64,000 nucleotides of DNA from Pycnopodia helianthoides (Eukaryota > Echinodermata > Asteroidea > Forcipulatida > Asteriidae), in assembly GCA_032158295.1 (NCBI GenBank), contig CM063246.1, forward strand, positions 14,295,168-14,359,167. Direction: 5' to 3'. The notes beneath the pieces were generated by a model that saw only the letters and a list, made by a program, of their open reading frames with translations, was not told the DNA's origin and searched no databases. The translations under genes and the position numbers were made by a program. This document shows, piece by piece, positions 47,201-59,200 of the stretch (the first letter of the stretch is position 1; each line of letters starts with the position of its first letter).

Positions 47201-50200
47201 AACAAGATTTGGCTGAGGAGCTGCCCACAAAAAAAACAAAGAAACTTATTTGTTAGTTTGGCTTTTACAAATTTTTTCAGAAACGAAAAGAGAAAGTAAG
47301 TCAGGATCTGGAGTTTCTGGAGAAAGTGGACGAGGAGATGAGTAAAGGTACAGTAAGAGTCTGCCATAAAGAGAAATGACATCATTGTTTTTAAAGGAGA
47401 AGTTAAAGAGGGGCTCTAAGGTCAAATTCATTTTCCTGATGTACTCATTTTCCAACACTGGTTTACAGCGGGAACAAAGCTCTTAATATGAAATATCACC
47501 CAACTCACAAGGCAGGACGACCACTTCAAGGTGAGGGCTACACCTAACTGGTTTCGGCTGTGGACCCAAATCAACTGTCACCAGGGGCTTGTTGCCATCT
47601 ACTTACTCCTGGGGCAAAAAATGTTGAAGTTCTTGGTCTTTGTTTCCTCAGTGTTGGGGGGGGGGGGTTCTGAAAACCCAAACACTTTTTTGCACACAAC
47701 CTTTTGGCGCTCCGTAGGTGTTTGGCATTTCGGATCTTTCTACTCTAATAGATGGATTGCAGTACGCGTCATTGACCACCATCTTTGATGAATTGTGCAT
47801 GCGTGAAGAGCTATCATTGGCTGAGAGTCGTGAGTCACGTGTACACCTGCACTTTTCCATCGTTTTACATCAAAGATGGCGGTCAATGACGGTATTGCAA
47901 TCCATCTATTTGAAGCGATTGCAAAATAACAACCCTGTTTATTTTATCGTCATTGGAAAGATCCGATCTTTCTCTTTCCAATGATGATAAGCTTGGGTAT
48001 GGAGGGTGAACATGGACAAAACTACAGCTTTTTAACAAATGGCCTTTGTGACCAGGCTTGAGTGCTTGTTGTGTGTTATCTTGGGTGAATTTAGTCGCCC
48101 CCCTTGGGGGCTCAAGCAGGGTATAGTGCACAGTCGACTATAGTCGCCCTTGGGGCTCAAGCAGGGTATAGTGCACAGTCGACTATAGTCGCCCTTGGGG
48201 CTCAAGCAGGGTATAGTGCACAGTCGACTATAGTCGCCCTTGGGGCTCAAGCAGGGTATAGTGCACAGTCGACTATAGTCGCCCTTGGGGCTCAAGCAGG
48301 GTATAGTGCACAGTCGACTATAGTCGCCCTTGGGGCTCAAGCAGGGTATAGTGCACAGTCGACTATAGTCGCCCTTGGGGCTCAAGCAGGGTATAGTGCA
48401 CAGTCGACTATAGTCGCCCTTGGGGCTCAAGCAGGGTATAGTGCACAGTTGACTATAGTCGCCCTTGGGGCTCAAGCAGGGTATAGTACACAGTGACTAT
48501 AGTCGCCCTTGGGGCTCAAGCAGGGTATAGTGCACAGTTGACTATAGTCGCCCTTGGGGCTCAAGCAGGGTATAGTGCACAGTTGACTATAGTCGCCCTT
48601 GGGGCTCAAGCAGGGTATAGTGCACAGTTGACTATAGTCGCCCTTGGGGCTCAAGCAGGGTATAGTGCACAGTCGACTATAGTCGCCCTTGGGGCTCAAG
48701 CAGGGTATAGTGCACAGTTGACTATAGTCGCCCTTGGGGCTGAAAGGGTTAAACAACGTCACAAAGACATGAGTATTTGATTTGTTTGATCAAGGCTGGA
48801 ATTCACAAAGCACTAAGATTCATCTTCAGATGAGTTGTCAATATCGCCATAGTGATTTGTATTGTGACATCACACTTTGTTTAGCAATTAAGATCGATAC
48901 ACAGTTACGATCGATCTTAACTCTCTGTGAAATTCCGCCCCCAGATCTGAAGATGCAGGTGATTACACTACAAGCTGAGCACGCAGAGACGGTCAGTGAG
49001 TTGGAGAAGACCAGAAACATGCTCATTCTTCAACACAAGATCAACAGAGATTACCAGGTATGTCTGCCACTGATTAATGTCTTGATCCTTCTACACTGTA
49101 TTTCAAGAGTCAAGAAATCTCTTATTAAAACCCTCCGAGCAGCCGCGGAGCTTAGCTGGGAGGACCAGCTGCATACTTTGTTTAATAACTACAAAATGTG
49201 TGGATCAATTCCGCTGATTTTTTTGGGACTACCTTTAACACCCCTCGTTCATATACTGTAGTGATTTCTGGGTGAGTGAACTCAAAGGTTGACAAGTAGT
49301 GTGAGAAAGCTGGATCCCATTATAACATAAACACAAAAAATCCTATTGCCCCCCCTATTTTTGTGCACAAAATGTACTGTTTTGAAAATTAGTAGTGAAC
49401 CAATGTTTAAATTTTCAGAATGCTTCAATCTTTAGTGTGTGGGTCCAGGGAACATCTATTCATCTGTTCAGACCACCACAACAAGAATTGTGCCCCCCAA
49501 GCACAGTTATATACCCAAAATACAATTTGCCTCTGGACCGCGCCCAGTGGATCCAGCATGTAAATTGTTTCCCGTGGCTGCTCGGAGGGTTAAAAATGCA
49601 TCAGAGAACATCTACAGCAAGGGATGAGAAATTTCAGACTTTTATCTGAATTTGTGTCTTTTTATGTCTGTCTGGTAAAAAAAAAAAAGCTGTTAATTTC
49701 TTCAGATCCAAAGAAATCCTGCTCTTTAATCTACTTCTCTAGTGCTGAAGATACTGTTCCCAGAAGTTCCCTAAAATCTATAACTCCAGGGGTTGCCAAA
49801 AGGGGAAGATGCCATCATGTCAACATACCTCCCTCAAATCTGGATTGTAGTTTCAGACCTTTTTGTCAGCAAAGAATCTCACCCCACAGGCGTGGGATTT
49901 CTCAGGATAATTTCTGAGTTCAGGATTTTCACAAAACCTCCTTAAGCCTTCGAATTTTCTTAAAAGAAGTAAAGCAATCACCAAAGAAAGAAAGAAATAG
50001 TCTAAGAAAGAAATAAACCACATTGTGTCCAAACCTGGAGTTGTGTATTTCTGGTGATGCACAGAGTTTGTAGACATCCTGAATTGTTACATCTGGGAGG
50101 TTGTGGGTCTAGAACAAGGGGGAACCCGGGCCTACAAACCCTTGCCAGAACTCATGCCTGCACCCCAGTACAGCTCAAAATTTCTCCTGAGGGCCTTAAG

Positions 50201-53200
50201 CTAGCCCTGTGGGCAGTGGACAGCAGGCTGTTAAGGGCGTTGAATCTCAAACTAGCCCTATGTTGCCGGTCTCGCTATTTTGTCAATATCTTTGTACGGG
50301 GGTGCCAGTCAGAAGCCATTCAACCTGTAACTGCCGTGTAGCCAGGGATCACAACCAAGTTTATGATACAACCTGGGAAGCGGCAGCAGAGGGATCACCT
50401 TAAGGGATGCGACTTTATTTCAAATATCAAGTAATAAACCACAGGGGAAACTGACTGGGGAAATCTTTAAAACACAACACTTGGGTGAAACATAACAAAA
50501 TTGACTAGAGCGGGATTTGAACTAACGATCTCCGGATTAACGTGCCGGCACTCTACCAACCATGAGCCATCTAGCCCTAATGTTGGCGGTCTCCCTGTTT
50601 TGTCAACATCTTCGTTCGGGATGCCAGTGAGAAGCCATTCAACCATTCAACTGCCATATACAGTTGTGGTTTATTACTTTTACTTTTTGTTTAGTTACAT
50701 CAATACTTTTTTAAGGAATTTTTTTGAGACTAACTAAATATTTGTATGATCAGATTGAGGTAGAGGGTGCAACAACACGTCTTGATGATTACAAGCAAGA
50801 ATACGAGACTAAGCTAGAGGAGTATGCTCAGCTGTTGGATATCAGAGCTGCTAGAATTAAGGTAAGGTCAAAGAATGATTGATATTTAAATGGTATAAAT
50901 AAACGATCAAAACAATTCCATTTGAATTATGTTCAAATTGACATCACATAAACTATATTCTGAACATCGGATTCAGACTCCAGTCATATTAGTCAATGAC
51001 CCGGAACTCGACCATCTGGAGTCGGACTGGATGTTTCTGACTTGGGACTGACAGAAAATTTGGATTATTTTGAATTTTTAAAATTTCCTGCAAGAAAGTG
51101 AAAATAGTAAACAGCAAAATTTTCCTTTTGGAATGGCTACTATTGTTACAAACAGTTATGAGTTATATTAGTGATCCTAAAAAAAAAAATTTTTGTTAGT
51201 TTAAACATTGTTTATTTTTGAAAGAGCTTTTTTCCCCATTTAATTTTAAGTAAGTTTAAACTCAAGTGACTCATGACTCGAGTCTATCTTGGTTACTCAT
51301 GACTTCGGACTCGGACTCGACTCAAATGACTGAGGACTTGGACTCGGACTCGACACTGAGGGCTCAGACTCAGACTCAAGGACTGATGACTCAAATACAG
51401 GACTGTTGATCCCCTTCGGCATGACCAGGACCTGATAATCTGCTAAGATTTTGATGATTTTTTTCTTCCTTATATAGAAATTAGAGAGACAGCTGCGAGA
51501 CGTTGCCTATGGCACTAAACAGTACAAGGTCACAGATATTGCCGATGTAAGTTTAAGAGTTATTTTTGCTAGTAATATAAAGAAATGAGACACACTCATA
51601 AACCATAAACTGGAAAGGTCTTTTGATAAAACTTGGATCTTCCCATGGTTTCGAATAGGCCCCTTTTGAATCACATGTGTGTCTGCAAAATCCCCCAAAT
51701 CACTAGTGCATTTTTGGATTGCATCAATCAAAACAAGCATGCATCAATATGCGCAAAAACCCTGACTATTAGCATAAAAAGATCTCTCGTTAATTTCACT
51801 GAACAGTAATCACTGAATTTTATGAAATTTTCACATGTTGTTTGTTTGATGTAATTATTGAAAAGTAGAGGAATGGATTGTTGTATTTTTATAAAATCCT
51901 TCCCACAGATATCTCCTTTTTAGTCCATCTCATTCACTAATTAATCAATCAATTTTTCTCTCTCTTCCCACCTTTGATTTTGTCTTGTGTGTTTCCAACC
52001 TCTTGTGGTTAAACCAGCCCTTTCCTTCTACAAGGAGGGGGGTCCTTTGTCTCCTTCTTCATCATTCATCGATTGCTTTTTCCGTTTGCTTTCTGCCCCT
52101 CTCTCTCTTTTCATTTATTTCCACTTGACCGCTTCTTTTACACCAGTATACTTGTTTATGTGTTTTGTGTTGTCATTTGGCCTTTGAGAAAGACGCTGTC
52201 TAGCCTTCGAGAAGGACTCTGTTTAGGGTTGAAATGTCAGGCCATTAAGTATTTTTTTCCCAAATCCAGTGACATATTATCCCTTTTGAATGAATCCATC
52301 CATTTCTACCATCAGGAGGACGACTATGAGGAGATTGATGAGACGGTCAAACTGGAACGAGGTCAGAACATCCTGGAACTTCACATCACTAAAGTAAGGA
52401 CGAGTGTGTAGAAATATAACATCGAGTAATAAACCACAAGGGAAATATCAGTCATCACAGGGTTCCAAGTTTAAAAACTGGACCAGGGCTTGGGTCGCTG
52501 ATCCGCCATTACATAACGACTTTTTAATGGTCTGATTGTGCCTCAGGAACACAAACATAAAAAATAAAACCGAGCCATTAAAATATGCAAATGTCATGGA
52601 GAAAACCTCTTTGTATGGGTGTCTAAACAAAGTTTCATTGACATTAATGGCTAGAAAAAAGTTGCTTTTTGACTGAAAATATCCATGCACAGGTAACAGA
52701 AAAAGGATTTTTAATCCCAAAGCAAACTGGTGAAAAACAGCATTGAAGTTAATATGAATAAACGTAAAAACTACTATTTATATTGAATGTATATACAGTA
52801 GAAACTGCAGTACAAGCATTTCCAAATACACTATGAGATTAAATACTCTTTCTTTACTCTTTTTTCTTGCTCAGATTGCGTATAGCAGAGATGGCTTGAA
52901 GGTCCTCGGTGATGATGATCCCTCCACCTTCGTCACGTATGAGTTCTTTGAGTTTGAGCTGCAGTCTACGCCGGTTGTCAAGGGAGACAGGTAAAACCCC
53001 GAAACTCTGTCATGATTCCAATTAGTATAGGGTTGAACAAAGAAAATTTGACTAGAGCGGGATTTGAACCAACAACCTCCGGATTAATGTACCGGCGCTC
53101 TACCAACTGAGCTATCTAGCCCTATGTTGGCGGTCTCCCTATTTTGTCAATATCTTTGTTCCATTTAGCAAAAGGAGTTTTTGCTCAAGAGAAAACTTCA

Positions 53201-56200
53201 GTGGTTAGGAAGTAGGAATGAGTGATTTGAAGGTTTTGAAATCTTGAAACACTTGACGCAGAAGGACATGTTACACACGCAAAATTTTCAGGGACGCCTG
53301 AACGGAAGGCAAGTGAACACTGAAGTAAAAAGTATTTGTCTTCTTCGTTTTGAACCTGCGACCTTCAGATTAACGTGCCGGCTAACTATCAACTGATCTA
53401 TCTAGCCCTATATTGGTGGTCTCCCTATTTTGTCAATATGTTTGTTCGAGGGTGCCAGTCAGAAGCCATTCAAACTGCCATATGGCCAGGGATCACACCC
53501 AAGTTTACGCCTGATACAACCTGGGAGACCGTCAACATAGGGCTAGATAGCTCAGTTGTTCGCTAATCCGGAGGTCGCAGGTTCAAGTCCTGCTCTAGTC
53601 AATCTTGTCTTTGTTCAACCCAAATTCATTAACAAATTTACCCTGTCAGTAGCCCTTGGGGTAAATAAAGAAGTAAATAAGTGTCCTCACTTTTGATTCC
53701 AGACCTCAGTACGACTTCACGTCTCAATACAAGGTGACGGTGGATGATTTCTTCCTTCACCATCTAATGAAGGGCTCCACGACTCTTGAGGTCCACCAGG
53801 CTGTAGGGACAGAGTTCCGCACCATCGCTGCATGCCAGCTCCGATTCAGAGACCTGTTAGAGAAACCGCACGGGAGGGTTCATGGCACTGCGCAGCTTTT
53901 AGGTAAGTGTTTTTCGTTGAGGAAAGGTTCGGGTACGCAACAACCTCGTTCCCAGAGGTGATCGATCTCGCCGTGCTAGTCTTTTTTTTCCAGCACACGC
54001 TGCTTGCTCATACTCCCTGGGATTGGTTAATTGAAATATGCCAGCATATTGAACATTTTAATTAGGCCTGCAGTCGATCCACTCTACGCACACGCTCAAG
54101 TGTGGTAGCCTGCAAAAGAGGCATAAAGTCAAAGAGCGATTGGTCCCATCTCATTCTTCTTTGATTTTGTATCATGTCTAATTGTATGCAGTTTATGGTG
54201 ACTGTGGAAAAACTTGATTCATTTGAAATGGAATTACGTAAAAATACTTGCATTTAGCTACGCCCATACTAAGCGTCCTATAAGTGCCATACAAACGCAC
54301 GAATGTTTTCAACAAGCGTGCGCTCAAATTAGTCACTTTTAGGAACCAATCAGCGTTGATTTTCAGTACATTCCTACCAAGAGTTGGTGACGAGAGATAT
54401 CGATACGGCGCGCTGCCCATGGTAGCGAGGCTGGGTACATAAGGCCTCTTTGACACTGTCAAGTTCCGATCCATGTCGAAAGTAACGCGGCTTCAAGCCA
54501 TGTTGACTTTATAAAATTATTTATAAATAGTGTAAATAAATTAATTTTTTTCACTAGAGTGAAACTTGAACGTGAGATCTCTGTATTAACGTGTCGGCGC
54601 TCCACCAACTGAGCTATCTAGCCCTAATGTTGCCAGTCTCCCTTTTTTTTTCAATGTGTTCTCCTGGGGTGCCAATCAAAAGCCCTTCAACCTGTAACTG
54701 CCGTATAGCCAGGAATCTCACCCAAGTTTACGATACAACCTAGGAAGCGGCAGCAGAGGGATCACCTTAAGGGGATGCAACTTTTCAAATATCAAGTAAT
54801 AAACCACAGGGGAAACTGACTGGGTAAAATTTGGGTTGAGCAAAGAAAACTTGACTTGAGCGGGACTTGAACCTGCAACCATTCCACAAAAGAGTGCTGG
54901 GTGCCTTTACTTGCTTGACCCACTGCAAGAGCTTACAGCTTCACCACGGTGTGTCACACTCACTCTAAGAATACACAAATGTTTTGTTGACATTTTTTGT
55001 TGACAGGTGTGGAGTCTGGTCGTGCTGGGGTCAACTTTGGTGTGGTAGAGTTCTGGGTGCGTCTCAGAGTGCCGATGGATCAAGCCTTGAGGCTGTTCAG
55101 AGTAAGTTTGGATTCTCAGTGAGTTTCAACAATGGTGAGATTTTACTGAATGTTTTGTTGACTGCAATCATCAGTGAACTTTTCCTTTAGGTAGAACTTT
55201 CAAAGATTCAATTGCCGGTTGGAATTATCAGTTATATCTGTGACTTTTGGTAAAATTACACACAAATGCCAGACGAGTGACATCATGACTTACCAAGAGG
55301 ACTCTTCAGTTGTATGGCCCGATTTTCGCCAAAATGCATTTTTTATTCTTTTGTTTTTGATTTTTTTTTCCTCTGAAATTTTCACATATGCCATGGACAA
55401 AACACAAGATAATATAATACACAAAATTGTTTGTTCATGGCTGATGGATGTTAGATAATGTCGGGATACCAAAAATAATTCATCTTTAGTTTTTAATTCA
55501 CTACCACTAATCAATGGTGGATTTTTTGTGTGCAATACCTTAAATAAAAGATTGTAACTTTCCCGAATCTGTTAAACTAGCTATTAGTTCTAAATTTTGG
55601 GGTTGAATCGGCCAACAATCGGACCTAGCATCTTTAAGAAAATTTAAATAAAACAGTGTTTTTATGTGCTTAGAAAAGAAATTTGGTAGGAGGCTTCTAC
55701 ACAGAATATTGATTCTTAAGAGAAAGTGTCAGGGGTAGTCAGGTTGGCTCAGTGGTTTTCTCTCTGCCTTTCACCTCTGTGGACTCAGGTTCGATTCCCG
55801 GACTGGATTCTTGCATGTGGATTGGGTTTCCAGTCCCTACCTGACTGGATGGGTTTTCCTTGTTTGGGGTTTTCCTCCCACGTCTAAAACTGACATGTCG
55901 TCATTGTCTTTTTTTAAAGTTGGTTGGATGTTTCCATTAGGATGCTTTTGCCGACTATTCCGATTCAGATTCAGATTCAGGTGTGAAATGTTAATTTTTT
56001 GTTAATGTTTAGTTTCTTCCAATATCTTGTTTGTCCGTAGGAACGAGTGAAAGCCTTGGGTTATATTACATCAAACACTAAGGCCATCAATCAAGCCTTA
56101 GCAACCCTGGACCAGCCCAGGGGAGCCCAAGGCGGGGATGACTCTAGCGGGCAGCAGAGGGATACTAATATGAATGAGCTGACTATCAAGGTGGTCAGGT

Positions 56201-59200
56201 GCAACAGTCTCAAGGCAAGACGAGAAGGTAGGAAACCAGACGAAAGTACTGTGGATCCATGTCCCGAAGCAGCCATTTTGATGCACCTAATCATCATACA
56301 TGAATCATAATGAGGCTTATCCGCTAAATAGACTGGTGCTCTTCAAGTATTGTATTCATCGTGAACTATAAATAAGGCTAAGAGAACCACACAGCGCTCT
56401 ACAGTGATTTGAAGAACTTAAAACTTGCTAGTAGCTGAATTTGTGTACAAGTTTGAATTATAAGAACTTGTTGAAACATAATAAAACTGCAATATTAACT
56501 GTATATTGATTTGATCTTAGCATTATGCTGGAAAAAACACCACATTTACTGCAGAATTGAGATATATATCAAGAAAAAGAACAAGGTTTTGATTTTTTTT
56601 CTTCACCGGAAAAAAAATATCTTAGAAACTTCTTCTTGAGGTCCTGTTTGTTGTGTAATGCACATAAAAGAACCCAGTTACACTTAATACTGCTTAGAGA
56701 AGGGATTTGCCGCGGTAATTCTGGCAGTGGCTGCTGAATGTACTGCATCACCCTGTAAACCCTTGTAAGGTGCTTCATAAATTGGTCTCATAATAAAAAA
56801 ATAATACAAAACCTTGTCTTAGAATGTTTCTATTTGTTCAAGCGCCTTGAGTACCTTATTGGTAGATACCTGCGTATATTATACAGTGGTCATCTGCACA
56901 TTGACCCTGCATGATCTAGCCACTCAGACCATTGCACAGGTATGTACCAAACATTGCTTATTATTGAAGATGGCAAAGATGTTATGGTCTGTAGTGATTA
57001 CCTTCTATATTCCTCATTAGGTGTACAGCCCAATCCCTATGTGGTCTATCGTTTCTTCGATTTCAACGATCATGATACCACCATCGTAACCAGTAGTAAC
57101 TCACCTGAATTCAACGATGCAAATACCTACGCAGTGGTGATGAATGCTGAGCTAGACCACTATCTTAAATCTGAGGTGAGTTTAGACATAAGTCACGCAG
57201 CCGATTTCACAAAACTTTACGTACGCATTTGCGTAAGTCCACTTGCGCAAGATTTCTTGTGTGAGTGGTGCACAACTTGAGCAATAAATGTTGTATAAGT
57301 CAGTTGCGTAAAGTTTGGTGAAATTGGTGGCTGGAATAGTAGCATTCACATTCAAGTGAGTGTTGTCAAACATGGACTGAAGAAAATGTGGAGAAGTTGA
57401 AGTTGACAGTAAACTGAGAAAGCTATCTGGGATTAGTTTTGGTCAGGCATTTACAGACAAAAAGAGGAAATTTAGAATGAATCCGTTCTCTAATCGGTAG
57501 CCAATGAAGTTCCCTGAGTGATGGGGTGATTTGTTCCCTTGAGGGAGTGTGGAACATACCAAACGAGCCGACTCTTAAGCCTTGATTAATTGAAGGTGTT
57601 TAATTTCTTTACAGTATTTGGAGGTGTACGTATTTGACGATACAGACCCTGAGGATGTTGCATACCTAGGTGTGGCTCTTGATTAATTGAAGGTGTTTAA
57701 TTTCTTTACAGTATTTGGAGGTGTACGTATTTGACGATACGGACCCTGAGGTAGTTGCATACCTAGGTGTGGCTCTTGATTAATTGAAGGTGTTTATTTT
57801 CTTTACAGTATTTGGAGGTGTACGTATTTGACGATACAGACCCTGAGGATGTTGCGTACCTAGGTGTGGCTCTTGATTAATTGAAGGTGTTTATTTTCTT
57901 TACAGTATTTGGAGGTGTACGTATTTGACGATACAGACCCTGAGGATGTTGCATACCTAGGTGTGGCTCTTGATTAATTGAAGGTGTTTATTTTCTTTAC
58001 AGTATTTGGAGGTGTACGTATTTGACGATACAGACCCTGAGGATGTTGCATACCTAGGTGTGGCTCTTGATTAATTGAAGGTGTTTATTTTCTTTACAGT
58101 ATTTGGAGGTGTACGTATTTGACGATACAGACCCTGAGGATGTTGCATACCTAGGTGTGGCTCTTGATTAATTGAAGGTGTTTATTTTCTTTACAGTATT
58201 TGGAGGTGTACGTATTTGACGATACAGACCCTGAGGATGTTGCATACCTAGGTGTGGCTCTTGATTAATTGAAGGTGTTTATTTTCTTTACAGTATTTGG
58301 AGGTGTACGTATTTGACGATACAGACCCTGAGGATGTTGCATACCTAGGTGTGGCTCTTGATTAATTGAAGGTGTTTATTTTCTTTACAGTATTTGGAGG
58401 TGTACGTATTTGACGATACAGACCCTGAGGATGTTGCATACCTAGGTGTGGCTCTTGATTAATTGAAGGTGTTTATTTTCTTTACAGTATTTGGAGGTGT
58501 ACGTATTTGACGATACAGACCCTGAGGATGTTGCATACCTAGGTGTGGCTCTTGACTAATTGAAGGTGTTTATTTTCTTTACAGTATTTGGAGGTGTACG
58601 TATTTGACGATACGGACCCTGAGGATGTTGCATACCTAGGTGTGGCTAAGGTGCCTCTGATAAGTCTGGCCCACGATAAGGCTATCAGAGGTACCTTTGA
58701 ACTCAAACAGGTCAGTGCTCATCAAATTATTGTTTGGCTTTCATATCATAGTTTACAAGTATTGACTTCTAGTTAAATCTATGACTCCCGAGGTGATCCT
58801 CAGTGCGTTCTTCTTTCCTGAGGCGAATCGGAAGGAAAATAGACCGCTCCGGGAATCACAGAGCAAGTCGTAGCTTTAACCATAGCACAAGTAAAAGCAG
58901 TTAATATTGTTTTTCAGCACCCCATACATATACTGTGCCTAGACGTCTAGGTACCAAGCAGCTGCTGTTGGCATGGGTATAGTACATTGGTTGCTATGGG
59001 ATAGTACATTGGTTGCTATGGGATAGTACATTGGTTGCTGCGTGCATAGTGTGGCTTTCTAGTCAAAATGAGACATATCATGTGATGCGCTCAAACCAAT
59101 CAAAGGCAGAATCTTTGACGGGGGTTTTATAACATTGTCTATTATCCATGTCATAGTAGCACAAGTGGCATGTCATGGCATGTCATGCCTAGTGCATCAG

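Noticed and set aside
48032..48780. Long open frames on both strands (up to 147 codons)
   Set aside because: Produced by a 45-bp unit without stops in two frames; it lies in an RPGRIP1L intron with no splice support.
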